Shown piece after piece: positions 7,444-16,058 of a stretch of 33,389 nt of DNA. Both the position numbers and the translations under genes were made by a program. The notes under the pieces were generated by a model. It was not told where the DNA came from. It made no database searches and saw only the letters and a list, made by a program, of their open reading frames with translations. This DNA comes from Alphaproteobacteria bacterium (GTDB lineage Bacteria > Pseudomonadota > Alphaproteobacteria > ATCC43930 > CGMCC-115725), in the NCBI GenBank assembly GCA_030041385.1, contig JASHNY010000149.1:1-33389 (forward strand), in the 5' to 3' direction. Numbering within the stretch: the first letter of the stretch is position 1; every line of letters begins with the position of its first letter.

Positions 7444-9765
7444 CTACACCGCGACCGCGTGGTCGCGGGCAAAGGCTTCGAGCCGGCCGCGCAATGAGTG
7501 GTCGGGCCGCCCGCCGATCTCGTCGAGATAGCGGGCGAGCGCGCCGGCATCGAGGCTGCGCACCATCGTCTTGACCGGGCCGATCGCGGTCGTGGCCATC
7601 GACAGGGTACGGAAGCCCAGCGCGATCAGGGTCATCGCCTCGATCGGGTTGCCGGCCATCTCGCCGCACATGCTGAGCGGCATCTGCGCGGCGCGGCAGG
7701 CCTCGACCAGCTGCCGGAACAGCGCCAGCATCGGCGCCGACAGCAGGTCGTAGCGGCCGGCGAGGCGGGGGTTGCCGCGGTCGCAGGCATAGAGGAACTG
7801 TACGAGGTCGTTGGTGCCGACCGACAGAAAGTCGATCCGCTCGAACAGGGCCGGCAGTTGCCACAGCAGGGCCGGCACTTCCAGCATCACCCCGACCTTG
7901 AGCGAGCGCGGCGGCGTCCCCCCTTCGGCGGCGGCCCGCGCCAGCTCGGCGTCGAGCAGTTCGCGGGCGCGGTCCAACTCGGCGACCTCGGCGATCATTG
8001 GAAACTTGACCCTGAGGTCGCACCCGGCGGAAGCGCGCACCAGCGCACGCAATTGCTGGCGCAGCATGGCCGGGCGGTCGAGCCCGATACGGATCGCCCG
8101 CCACCCCATCGCCGGATTGTCTTCGGCGGCATTCGTCAGATACGGCAATACCTTGTCGCCGCCGATGTCGAGGGTGCGGAACACGATCGGCTTGCCGTCA
8201 GCCTGTTCATAGGCGCGGCGGTAGAATTCGGTCTGGTCGGCGACATCGGGGAAGGCGTCCCGCGTCAACAGCGGGATCTCGGTGCGAAACAGCCCGACCC
8301 CCTCCGCCCCGGTCGCCGCCAGTTGCGCGACATCGATCAGCAGGCCGGCGTTCAGCAACAAGGAAACCGCCACGCCGTCGCGGGTCACCGCCGGCTGGTC
8401 GCGCAGCGTATCGTAATAGGCGCGGCGCTCGATCCGCGCCGCCACCGTCGCCGCGACGGATTGGTGGATATCCTCGCTCGGGCGGATCAGAACGAGACTG
8501 CGGTCGCCGTCGACGACGACGATGTCGCCCGCCTCTATCCGGTCGGTGGCGTTCTGCACCCGGCCGACGACGGGGATGTCGAAGGCGCGGGCGACGATTG
8601 CGACATGGGCAGTCGGCGAGCCCTCTTCGAGCACAAGGCCGACGACGCGGCGATGGGCGTAATCGAGCAGTTCGGCCGGCCCCATCGCATGCGCGACGAG
8701 GATGAATTCAGGCGGCAGATCGGCCACGGGCGGTCCCGGCGCTTCACCGGACAGGAATTGCTGCAACCGGTTGGCGAGGTCTTCGAGGTCGAACAGGCGC
8801 TCGCGCAGATAGGGGTCGCCGAGCTGGGCCATACGGCTGCGGTTCTCGTCGCTGACCCGTTCGACCGCGGCCTCTGCGGTCAAGCCGGTCTTGATCGCGT
8901 CGCTGATGCGGTCGAACCAGCCCCTGTCGGCCGCGAACATGCGATAGGCCTCGATCACCTCGCGATGCTCGCCGGCGCCGAGTTTGTGGCTGGCGGCAAC
9001 CAGCGCGTCGATCGCCTGCTGCATCGCCGCCATCGCGCGGCGCAGCCGTTCCAGCTCGATGGCGACATCCTCGGCGACCACCTGGCGGATCGCCAGGCGC
9101 GGCTCGTGCAATACCGCGGGCGCGACGGCAAGGCCGGGATTGAGGCTGATGCCGTCGAGCCGCACCGGCAACAGGCCGCCGCCGCGGCCCTGGGCCATTT
9201 CCAGCGGGTTGACCAGGTCGCCGCTGGCGATCAGCTCCGCCACGACCATCGCGATGGTCTGGGCGACCTCGATCTCTTCCTCGGTGTAGCGGCGCGGGGT
9301 GCGGTTCTGCACCACCAGCACCCCGAGCACGCGGCCGCCGCGTAATACCGGCACGCCCATCAGCGAATGGAAGATCTCCTCGCCGGTCTCCGGGCGATAG
9401 GCGAAATCGGGGTGGCTTTGCGCATCGGCGAGCGCGAGCGGCCGCTCGGTCGCGGCGATGACGCCGACGAGCCCCTCGCCGACATGCAGGCGGGTGCGGT
9501 GCACCGCCTCCGGCCGCAACCCGACCGTGGCAAACAATTCCAGCACTTCGCCAGCGCGCATCACATAGGCGGAGCAGACCTCGGCCACCATCTCGGCGGC
9601 GACCAGGGCGACGATGCGGTCGAGCCGCTCCTGGGCGGTTCCCGGGCGGGCCATGATGTCGCGCAGCCGCCGCATCAGGCGGCGGACGCCGGTCACATGC
9701 CCTTCCAGGTTCCCGGCAGCGTTGCCGCCGGCTGGCGGAGCGACGCTTGCCGGTGCGTCGTTCAT
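7444..9765 (-). CDS. ptsP: PtsP, GAF-domain enzyme I of the nitrogen phosphotransferase system
   Basis: A 773-residue enzyme I-Ntr. An N-terminal GAF sensor domain (about 30-175; FHSLMGVPVLRGGRVLGVLVVQN) is followed by the enzyme I phosphohistidine domain with H387 in GSPTAHVAI, then the PEP-binding barrel with GLFRTE (491-496), LDIGGDK (532-538), SVGTNDLVQF and C700 in SMCGEMAG. It takes phosphate from PEP and passes it to NPr (PtsO), then EIIA-Ntr (PtsN), linking nitrogen and carbon status to potassium, stress and transport control. The start ATG 9765 overlaps the TGA of the upstream nitronate monooxygenase (ATGA), so translation is probably coupled; an earlier in-frame start at 9819 is less likely. 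In many alphaproteobacteria ptsP follows lysC directly; here an extra gene stands between. It converges with the cupin gene. Confidence 0.96.
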   Translation of the reverse strand: MNDAPASVAPPAGGNAAGNLEGHVTGVRRLMRRLRDIMARPGTAQERLDRIVALVAAEMVAEVCSAYVMRAGEVLELFATVGLRPEAVHRTRLHVGEGLVGVIAATERPLALADAQSHPDFAYRPETGEEIFHSLMGVPVLRGGRVLGVLVVQNRTPRRYTEEEIEVAQTIAMVVAELIASGDLVNPLEMAQGRGGGLLPVRLDGISLNPGLAVAPAVLHEPRLAIRQVVAEDVAIELERLRRAMAAMQQAIDALVAASHKLGAGEHREVIEAYRMFAADRGWFDRISDAIKTGLTAEAAVERVSDENRSRMAQLGDPYLRERLFDLEDLANRLQQFLSGEAPGPPVADLPPEFILVAHAMGPAELLDYAHRRVVGLVLEEGSPTAHVAIVARAFDIPVVGRVQNATDRIEAGDIVVVDGDRSLVLIRPSEDIHQSVAATVAARIERRAYYDTLRDQPAVTRDGVAVSLLLNAGLLIDVAQLAATGAEGVGLFRTEIPLLTRDAFPDVADQTEFYRRAYEQADGKPIVFRTLDIGGDKVLPYLTNAAEDNPAMGWRAIRIGLDRPAMLRQQLRALVRASAGCDLRVKFPMIAEVAELDRARELLDAELARAAAEGGTPPRSLKVGVMLEVPALLWQLPALFERIDFLSVGTNDLVQFLYACDRGNPRLAGRYDLLSAPMLALFRQLVEACRAAQMPLSMCGEMAGNPIEAMTLIALGFRTLSMATTAIGPVKTMVRSLDAGALARYLDEIGGRPDHSLRGRLEAFARDHAVAV

Positions 9766-10886
9766 CCGGCCGCGTCCCGGCCCCTTGCCGGGGTCGGCGC
9801 TGCGGCCTTGCCGGGGCACCGCCCCCGCGCGCCCAGCGCCGCCAGCGCCTGCGCCACCAATTCGTCGAGAATCTCACGCGTGCTCTGCTCGCGACCGACG
9901 AGGCCGACGCTCTGCCCGGCCATCAGCGAGCCCCCCTCGACATCGCCGTCGATCACCGCACGGCGCAAGGCTCCGGCCCAGAAATGCTCGATTTCGAGCT
10001 GGGCCTCCTTTTGCGTCAATTCGCCCTTGTTGAAGCGCTCGATGACCTCGCGCTGCACGGCCGCGAAACGCTGCGTCGCCGGGTTGACGAGGGCGCGCAC
10101 CGGGATCACCGGAAACCGCGGATCGACCTGCACGGACGGCATCGCGTCGCGCGCCGCCGCGCGGATGAAGGCGCGCTTGAAATGCGGGTGCGCGATCGAT
10201 TCATGGGCGCACACGAACCGCGTGCCGAGCTGAACCCCGGCCGCTCCCATTTCGAGGTAGGAGAGGATCGCCTCGCCGCGGCCGATCCCGCCGGCGACAA
10301 ATACCGGCACCTCGGGCAGGTTCGGCAATACCTCCTGCGCCAGCACTGCGGTCGACACCGGCCCGATATGGCCGCCGGCCTCGCTGCCCTCGATGACGAT
10401 CGCGTCGGCGCCGGCGCGCATCAGTTTTTTGGCGATGACCAGCGCCGGGGCAAAACACACGACGCGGGCGCCGCCCTCGCGGATGCGCGCGATGGCCGCT
10501 GCGCTTGGAATGCCGCCGGCGAGCACGACATGGCTGACGCGCTGCGCCAGGCACACCCCGATCAATTCCATCAGCTGCGGGTGCATCGTGATCAGGTTGA
10601 CGCCGAACGGGCGCCGGGTCAGCGCTGCGGTCGCGGCAATCTCGGCGCGCAGCAGATCGGGCGACATCGAGCCCGAGGCAATGACGCCAAAGCCGCCGGC
10701 GTTTGAAATCGCCGCCACCAGGTTGCGCTCCGACACCCAGGTCATCGCGCCACCCATGATCGCCAATTCGGTGCCGAGGAAATCGCATCCGCGCGCCCAC
10801 AGGCGATCGAGCGCAGCGCGGGGGCTGCCTGGCTCGGTGCGGGGTGCGGCCTCCGTCCGCTGGCCGGTCAGGAAACCGCCGTTCAT
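9762..10886 (-). CDS. Nitronate monooxygenase / FabK-like FMN enoyl reductase family protein
   Basis: A 374-residue FMN TIM-barrel protein. Visible are LGTELAIMGGAMTWVSERNLVAAISNAGG at the N-terminus, the catalytic-type motif EGSEAGGH with H173, FVAGGIGRGEAI and LGTRFVCAHES. Class I nitronate monooxygenases use such a His to oxidise alkyl nitronates such as propionate-3-nitronate; FabK-type enoyl-ACP reductases look similar, so the reaction is not fixed by sequence alone. It overlaps both neighbours by four nt: its ATG (10886) contains the stop of lysC, and its TGA overlaps the ptsP ATG. No Shine-Dalgarno sequence is evident, consistent with translational coupling. The C-terminal 25 residues are Ala/Gly/Arg-rich and probably disordered. 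Confidence 0.88.
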   Translation of the reverse strand: MNGGFLTGQRTEAAPRTEPGSPRAALDRLWARGCDFLGTELAIMGGAMTWVSERNLVAAISNAGGFGVIASGSMSPDLLRAEIAATAALTRRPFGVNLITMHPQLMELIGVCLAQRVSHVVLAGGIPSAAAIARIREGGARVVCFAPALVIAKKLMRAGADAIVIEGSEAGGHIGPVSTAVLAQEVLPNLPEVPVFVAGGIGRGEAILSYLEMGAAGVQLGTRFVCAHESIAHPHFKRAFIRAAARDAMPSVQVDPRFPVIPVRALVNPATQRFAAVQREVIERFNKGELTQKEAQLEIEHFWAGALRRAVIDGDVEGGSLMAGQSVGLVGREQSTREILDELVAQALAALGARGRCPGKAAAPTPARGRDAAG

Positions 10887-12106
10887 CCGACTTCGTCGAG
10901 CCCGTAGGCGGTATGCAGCGCCCTGAGCGCAAGCTCGGTATATTCGGCCGCGATCAGTACGCTGACCTTGATCTCGGAGGTCGAGATCACCTGAATGTTG
11001 ATGCCCCGGTCGGCAAGCGTCTGAAACATCTGCTTGGCAACGCCGGCGTGGCTGCGCATGCCGACGCCGATGACCGAGATCTTGACCACGTTCGAATCGG
11101 GCTTCAGCGCGGTGAAGCCGATCGCCGCGCGCTGCCCTTCGAGCACTGCGAGGGTGCGGTCGAGGTCGGCGCGCGCCACCGTAAAGGTCAGGTCGGTGGT
11201 TTGGCCGTCTTCCGACACGTTCTGCACGATCATGTCGACATTGATCGCGCTGTCGGCGAGCGGGCCGAAAATCGCCGCGGCGACGCCGGGCCGGTCGGCG
11301 ACCCGGGCAACCGTGATCTTGGCTTCCTGGCGGCTATAGGCGATCCCGCTGACGACCCGTTTTTCCACGATCTCATCCTCGTCGACGACGAGCGTGCCCG
11401 GCGCATCGACAAAACTCGACAAAACCTGGAGGCGCACCCGGTGGTTCATGGCCATCGCGACCGAGCGCGGCTCCAGCACCCGGGCACCCTGCGACGCCAT
11501 TTCGAGCATTTCTTCGTAAGTGATTCTACCGAGCTTCCGCGCTTTCGCAACGATGCGCGGATCGGTCGTATAGACCCCGTCGACATCGGTGAAAATGTCG
11601 CAGCGGTCGGCCTTGAGCGCGGCGGCGAGCGCGACCGCCGAGGTGTCCGACCCGCCGCGCCCCAGGGTCGTGACCCGGTTGCGCGGCCCGATTCCTTGAA
11701 ACCCGGCGACGACGGCGATCTGGCCGTCCTTGCAGCGCCGCTCGATCTCAGCGGTCTCGATCGCCTCGATCCGCGCCTTGCCGTGAACTTCGTCGGTCTT
11801 TAACGGTATCTGCCAGCCGAGCCAGGATCGCGCATCGACTCCGAGATCTTGCAAGGCCAGTGCCATCAATCCGGCGGTGACCTGCTCGCCCGAGGCGACC
11901 ACGACATCGTATTCGCGCGCATCGTGCAGGCGGCTGATCTGCCGCGTCCAATCGACGAGCTGATTGGTGGTGCCGGCCATCGCCGAGACGACGACGACGA
12001 CCTCGTTGCCGGCGTCGGCCTCGCGCTTGACCCGTCGCGCGGCATTCTTGATCCGCTCGATATCGGCCACCGAGGTGCCGCCGAATTTCTGGACGATGCG
12101 CGCCAT
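10883..12106 (-). CDS. lysC: Aspartate kinase
   Basis: A 407-residue monofunctional aspartokinase. The amino acid kinase domain starts MARIVQKFGGTSVAD (KFGGTS at 7-12) and contains VASGEQVTAGLM, GRGGSDTSAVALA and DVDGVYTTDPR. Two C-terminal ACT domains (about 265-400) carry feedback-inhibitor binding, with VNVSEDGQTTDLTFTV-like and IQVISTSEIKVSVLI segments. It phosphorylates aspartate, the first step toward lysine, methionine, threonine and diaminopimelate. The start ATG 12106 was chosen because it gives the conserved N-terminus; the frame runs 16 codons further up. It is the first gene of an overlapping minus-strand operon with nitronate monooxygenase and ptsP, and is divergent from ubiG across 92 nt. 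Confidence 0.97.
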   Translation of the reverse strand: MARIVQKFGGTSVADIERIKNAARRVKREADAGNEVVVVVSAMAGTTNQLVDWTRQISRLHDAREYDVVVASGEQVTAGLMALALQDLGVDARSWLGWQIPLKTDEVHGKARIEAIETAEIERRCKDGQIAVVAGFQGIGPRNRVTTLGRGGSDTSAVALAAALKADRCDIFTDVDGVYTTDPRIVAKARKLGRITYEEMLEMASQGARVLEPRSVAMAMNHRVRLQVLSSFVDAPGTLVVDEDEIVEKRVVSGIAYSRQEAKITVARVADRPGVAAAIFGPLADSAINVDMIVQNVSEDGQTTDLTFTVARADLDRTLAVLEGQRAAIGFTALKPDSNVVKISVIGVGMRSHAGVAKQMFQTLADRGINIQVISTSEIKVSVLIAAEYTELALRALHTAYGLDEVG

Positions 12107-12198
12107 GTTGCTACCGTAAAAGGCCCGGTTGCCTGCGCCCGGTTGCGTTCGCATACTCCATTGCGCGGCCGACGGCCACCTTATCCGAGAGAGACGGC

Positions 12199-12939
12199 AT
12201 GGAGCCCCGCGGCAGCACCGCAGACAGCGGCGAGATCGAGCGCTTCGCCGCGCACAGCGCCGGCTGGTGGAACCCGGCCGGCGAATTCGCGCCGCTGCAC
12301 CGGCTCAACCCGGTGCGACTCGACTTCATCCGCGGCGGGCTCATCACCCATTTCGGGCGTGATTCGCGGGCGATGCGGCCGTTCGCCGGGCTGAGCCTCG
12401 TCGATATCGGGTGCGGCGGCGGGCTGATCGCCGAGCCGATGGCGCGGCTCGGCTTTCGCGTCACCGCGATAGACGCCGCCGCCGCCGCGATCGATGTCGC
12501 GCGTGCCCATGCCGAGGCGGGCGGGCTTGCCATCGACTACCGGGTCGCGACCGCCGAGGCGCTCGCTGCGGAGGGCGCACGGTTCGATGTCGCGCTTGCG
12601 CTCGAACTGGTCGAGCATGTCGCCGACCGCGAGGCCTTGTTCGGTGCGATAGGAGCGCTGGTAGCGCCGGGCGGCGCCTTTGTCGGCGCGACGCTCAACC
12701 GCACGCCGCGCGCCTTTGCGCTCGGCATCGTCGGCGCCGAATACGTGCTCGGCTGGCTGCCGCGCGGCACCCATGACTGGCGCCGCTTCGTACGCCCATC
12801 GGAATTCGTGCTCGGGTTGCGCCGCAACGGGCTCCAGGCCACGCGGCTCGCCGGCCTGACCTACGCGCCGGCCCACGGCGACTGGGTGGTGTCGGAAGAC
12901 CTGTCCGTCAACTACATGGTCATGGCGCGGCGGCCCTGA
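12199..12939 (+). CDS. ubiG: UbiG, bifunctional ubiquinone O-methyltransferase
   Basis: A 246-residue SAM-dependent methyltransferase. It begins with the UbiG-type HSAGWWNPAGEFAPLHRLNPVRLDFI, then SAM motif I VDIGCGGG (68-75), VATAEALA, LELVEHVADRE and the late GTHDWRRFVRPSEF segment that separates UbiG from other class I methyltransferases. UbiG performs both O-methylations of ubiquinone synthesis, using 2-polyprenyl-6-hydroxyphenol and 3-demethylubiquinol. GAGAGAG lies seven nt before ATG 12199. It is divergent from lysC, an arrangement seen in several alphaproteobacteria. Its presence indicates a ubiquinone-based respiratory chain. Confidence 0.95.
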   Translation: MEPRGSTADSGEIERFAAHSAGWWNPAGEFAPLHRLNPVRLDFIRGGLITHFGRDSRAMRPFAGLSLVDIGCGGGLIAEPMARLGFRVTAIDAAAAAIDVARAHAEAGGLAIDYRVATAEALAAEGARFDVALALELVEHVADREALFGAIGALVAPGGAFVGATLNRTPRAFALGIVGAEYVLGWLPRGTHDWRRFVRPSEFVLGLRRNGLQATRLAGLTYAPAHGDWVVSEDLSVNYMVMARRP

Positions 12940-12949
12940 CCCGGAAGGC

Positions 12950-13357
12950 TCACGCGTCAGTCCGCGAAATCCACGGGATGCGGCCGACCTTGATGCCTTC
13001 CTCGGTCAATTCGTGCGATTCCTGTTCGGTCGCTTCGCCGTAGATCCCGTGGGCATCGACCTCGCCATAGTGAATGCGTCGCGCCTCTTCGGCAAAGCGC
13101 TCGCCGACGTAATCGCAATTAGTTTCGACCTGGCGGCGCATCTCGAGCAAGGCGGCGCGCAATTGCGCCGGCGTCGGTCCGCTGCGGTCATGCGCGTGCC
13201 CGATATTCGGGGCCATCGGCGCCTTCTCGATCCCGGTGTCACCGCAATGCGGGCAGGCGATCTCGCGGGCTGTCCGCTGCGCCGAAAACTCGTCGCCGCT
13301 GCGAAACCATCCCTCGAATTCGTGCCCGGCGGCACATCGCAATGCGAAACGGATCAT
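12950..13357 (-). CDS. DUF1178 family protein
   Basis: A 135-residue protein of the DUF1178 family, typical of alpha- and betaproteobacteria and of unknown function. It opens MIRFALRCAAGHEFEGWFRSG and has CPHCGD (about 32-37), suggesting a zinc ribbon formed with the N-terminal Cys and His. The C-terminal half contains VETNCDYVGERFAEEARRIHYGE, highly characteristic of the family. The start ATG 13357 is supported by AGGAGG about nine nt upstream. It converges with ubiG, with ten nt between the stops, and is divergent from the SDR gene across 174 nt in which I see no clear operator. Confidence 0.92.
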   Translation of the reverse strand: MIRFALRCAAGHEFEGWFRSGDEFSAQRTAREIACPHCGDTGIEKAPMAPNIGHAHDRSGPTPAQLRAALLEMRRQVETNCDYVGERFAEEARRIHYGEVDAHGIYGEATEQESHELTEEGIKVGRIPWISRTDA

Positions 13358-13531
13358 GAAAGCAGACCTCCTGCACAATTATCTATATACGGCAGGAGGT
13401 TTCAGCAACCACCCTTGTGCTACGCCTTTGGCGCGCTCGGCCGCCCGTCCGCGCAGGGACCATCGCGATGCTTCTGATTTCCGCGACGCCAACAGGGGAT
13501 TTACTGATCGAAAGCGGCCGAGGCTCGACGG

Positions 13532-14221
13532 ATGACGCTGAATAACCAAAGGACAGCCCTGGTGGTTGGGGCGTCGCGCGGCCTGGGCCTCGGGCTGGCG
13601 GCGGAGCTCGCCTCGCGCGGGTGGAATGTCGTCGGCACCGTGCGCGACGAGGCCGGCGCGGCGCGGCTCGCGGCGGCGGGTGCGCGCGTCGAGCGGGTCG
13701 ATATCGCCGACCCCGCTTCGGTCGCAGCGCTGGCCCGGAGCCTCGCCGGCGAGATATTCGACCTCGTGTTCATCAACGCCGGCATCAAGGGGCCCGAGCA
13801 CCAGGATGCTGCGCAAGCGAGCGATGATGAAATCGCGACCCTGTTCCTGGTCAACGCGGTCGCCCCGGTGCGCATCGCCCGCGCCCTGCTGGACCGCGTG
13901 CGCGACGGCATCGGGATCGTCGCCTTCATGAGCTCCGACCTCGGCAATATCGCCGGCAATAGCGACGGCTATATCGAGCTCTACCGGGCCAGCAAGGCGG
14001 CGCTCAATTCGCTCGTGCGCAGCTTCACGGCAAGCATCGGCGGGCGGCGGATCACCGTGCTGGCGGTGCATCCCGGCTGGGTGCGCACCGACATGGGCGG
14101 CGCCGAAGCGCCGCTTTCGGTCGAGGCGAGCTGCCGCGGCATCGCCGATGTGGTGGAGCGCCGCGCCGGCTCGTTGCGGCACGGGTTTGTCGACTACCGC
14201 GGCCGCGATATGGCGTGGTGA
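13532..14221 (+). CDS. Classical short-chain dehydrogenase/reductase (SDR)
   Basis: A 229-residue SDR with a complete catalytic set: the Rossmann glycine motif GASRGLG (about 13-19), INAG (81-84), Ser in AFMSSDLG (134-135), and Y151 and K155 in LYRASKAAL. GWVRTDMGG follows, as in SDRs related to the C-factor/sniffer type. It reduces or oxidises a carbonyl/alcohol with NAD(P)H; the substrate is unknown. The start ATG 13532 has GAGG about ten nt upstream. It converges with the beta-propeller dehydrogenase gene, with six nt between the stops. It is useful as an internal contrast to the two SDRs further along that lack the Tyr. Confidence 0.92.
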   Translation: MTLNNQRTALVVGASRGLGLGLAAELASRGWNVVGTVRDEAGAARLAAAGARVERVDIADPASVAALARSLAGEIFDLVFINAGIKGPEHQDAAQASDDEIATLFLVNAVAPVRIARALLDRVRDGIGIVAFMSSDLGNIAGNSDGYIELYRASKAALNSLVRSFTASIGGRRITVLAVHPGWVRTDMGGAEAPLSVEASCRGIADVVERRAGSLRHGFVDYRGRDMAW

Positions 14222-14227
14222 GGCCGG

Positions 14228-15607
14228 TCAACGGGCGCCGCCGTAGCTGACGCGCCAGATCGTGCCATTGCCGTCCTCGCTGACGAGCAATGCCCCGTCC
14301 TGGGCCACGGCAACGCCGACCGGGCGTCCCCAGATTGCGCCGTTCCCAGTCACGAAGCCGGTCAGGAAATCCTCGTATTCGCCGGTCGGAACGCCGTTTT
14401 TGACGATCACGCGCACGACCTTGTAGCCGGTGCGCAGCCGCCGGTTCCACGAGCCGTGAAAGGCGACGAACGCGTCGCCGCGATAGTCGGCCGGAAACAT
14501 CGCGCCATCGTAGAAGCACATTTCGAGCGGCGCCGAATGCGGCTGCACCAATACGTCGGGCACGGTGACCTTGTCGGCGAGGTCAGGCCGCTCGCCGGGG
14601 TGGCGCGGGTCGGGGTGGCCGCCGATGTAATACCAGGGCCAGCCGTAGAACGCGCCGTCGCGCACCCGTGTCACGTAGTCGGGCGGCAGGTTGTCGCCGT
14701 ACCCGTCGCGCTCGTTGGTCGAGCACCAGAGGTCGCCGGTCGCCGGATCGACCGCGAGCCCGACGCAATTGCGCAGGCCGGTGGCGAAAACCCGCCTGCC
14801 GCCGCCTTGCGGGTCGAACTCCAGCACGTCGGCGCGATCGATCTCGTAGCCCCAGGCAGCGCCGAGCGCATGGTGCGATGCCCAGTCGCGCACTCCCGCG
14901 GCGCTGAGGCGCGGCATGTCTTCGGCGTCGTTGGAGCTCGAACCGACCGAGACGAACATCCGCTTGCCGTCACGCGAAAAGGCGACGTCGCGGGTGAAAT
15001 GCTCGCCTTCGGTCTTCCCCAGCACCGGCACCACGGTCTGCGCCGGACCGCGCGCATGAAGATCGCCGTTCCGGTACGGGAAGCGCAGGATGGCGTTGGT
15101 CGTGCCGACATAGACGAAACCCGGGTCGGGCCCCGGCGGATAGAACGCGATGCCGAACGGGCGGTCGAGCCCGGCGGCGAAGGTCTCGGTCCGCTCGGCC
15201 TTTGCCGCACCCGCCGGCGCCCGCAATACCTCGACCCGCCCGGCACCGGTTTCGGCGACGAAGACATCGCCGTTCGGGGCGACCCGGATCGCCCGCGGAT
15301 TTCGTAGCCCGTTCGCGAACAGCGATATGGCAAAGCCGGGCGGAACGGCGAGATGAGCGCCGGCGGGCGGGGCGACGACCTCGGGAAACACGCTGGCCGA
15401 ACGGGTGGCGAACGGCCGCGGCAGATCGGCCGGGGTGATATGCCATCTAACGCCCGGCGCATCGGCGCGCCAATCGGCAAACGCCGCCTGCCCGGTCAGC
15501 ACCTGCGCCCCAGCGGCGGCCGCGGCAACGCACGCGGCAAACGCAGCCGAAAGGCCGCCGACCGCGGCGAGCGTCAGTCTGCCACGCGCCCGCGACGCGA
15601 GGTTCAG
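14228..15607 (-). CDS. Periplasmic PQQ-type sorbosone/glucose dehydrogenase-like beta-propeller, start uncertain
   Basis: The mature part (from about 15490) is a six-bladed propeller of the glucose/sorbosone dehydrogenase family: LAVPPGFAISLFANGLRNPRAI, GDVFVAETGAGRVEVL, LDRPFGIAFY, ATGLRNCVGLAVDPATGDLW and FVAFHGSWNR. Relatives oxidise sugars or aldoses with PQQ in the periplasm, although many members are uncharacterised. The first usual start codon is GTG 15502, which would give a protein lacking a leader. The frame upstream, to the stop of the VOC gene (15612), encodes a convincing signal peptide: basic ASRARGR, then a hydrophobic LTLAAVGGLSAAFAACVA, ending near QAAFA|DW. It contains no ATG, GTG or TTG. 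CTG 15607, two nt after the VOC stop, is the best candidate start; a sequence error or a rare start codon are alternatives. Confidence 0.75.
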   Translation of the reverse strand: MNLASRARGRLTLAAVGGLSAAFAACVAAAAAGAQVLTGQAAFADWRADAPGVRWHITPADLPRPFATRSASVFPEVVAPPAGAHLAVPPGFAISLFANGLRNPRAIRVAPNGDVFVAETGAGRVEVLRAPAGAAKAERTETFAAGLDRPFGIAFYPPGPDPGFVYVGTTNAILRFPYRNGDLHARGPAQTVVPVLGKTEGEHFTRDVAFSRDGKRMFVSVGSSSNDAEDMPRLSAAGVRDWASHHALGAAWGYEIDRADVLEFDPQGGGRRVFATGLRNCVGLAVDPATGDLWCSTNERDGYGDNLPPDYVTRVRDGAFYGWPWYYIGGHPDPRHPGERPDLADKVTVPDVLVQPHSAPLEMCFYDGAMFPADYRGDAFVAFHGSWNRRLRTGYKVVRVIVKNGVPTGEYEDFLTGFVTGNGAIWGRPVGVAVAQDGALLVSEDGNGTIWRVSYGGAR

Positions 15608-15609
15608 GG

Positions 15610-16032
15610 CTATTCGGCTGCTTCCTTGACCGGGGCGGGAAGCGGCTCGGTGCCCGTCCAGGGATGTTCGGCGACGTCGAACAAGATCCCTTCGGGGCCG
15701 TAGAACTTGACCTCGAACCCGCCGGTGCGCTCGCGATCGGCTTGGTCCATGTAGTGCCGGCCACCGGCCGCCTCGACGATCTTGGCGGCATCGTCGACGT
15801 TCTCGACAAGGATGCCGAAATGGTGCAGGCCGGTGTAGTCGGCCCCCTTGCCGATCTGGTCGGTCTTGAACCTGAGGATCGCCAGGTCGATCGTCCCGTC
15901 GCTCAGGTGATAGCCATAAGCGAGCGGCCCGTCGCTCTTGCGCGCGATCTTAAAGTCGAACGCCTTGATGTAGAACTCGGCCATCGCGTCGGGGTCCTGG
16001 GCGGCGATGGCGATGTGGCGCAATTTGGCCAT
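15610..16032 (-). CDS. VOC (glyoxalase/dioxygenase fold) protein, downstream tandem copy
   Basis: A 140-residue vicinal-oxygen-chelate protein. Two beta-alpha-beta-beta-beta modules are visible, with putative metal ligands H6 in LRHIAIAA, the H of GLHHFGILV and the E of YGPEGILFDVAEH. VOC proteins include glyoxalases, ring-cleavage dioxygenases and resistance proteins; the exact role here is unknown. It is a paralog of the gene 26 nt upstream, with shared motifs along the whole length and an identical PLPAPVKEAAE tail. The start ATG 16032 has AAAGGA upstream. Its stop lies just before the probable start of the propeller dehydrogenase, so the three probably form an operon. Confidence 0.88.
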   Translation of the reverse strand: MAKLRHIAIAAQDPDAMAEFYIKAFDFKIARKSDGPLAYGYHLSDGTIDLAILRFKTDQIGKGADYTGLHHFGILVENVDDAAKIVEAAGGRHYMDQADRERTGGFEVKFYGPEGILFDVAEHPWTGTEPLPAPVKEAAE

Positions 16033-16058
16033 GGCGGATGTCCTTTGGAATTCTCGCC

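Noticed and set aside
7498-9345. 615-codon plus-strand frame opposite ptsP
   Set aside because: Composition bias only; ptsP on the other strand has all catalytic motifs.
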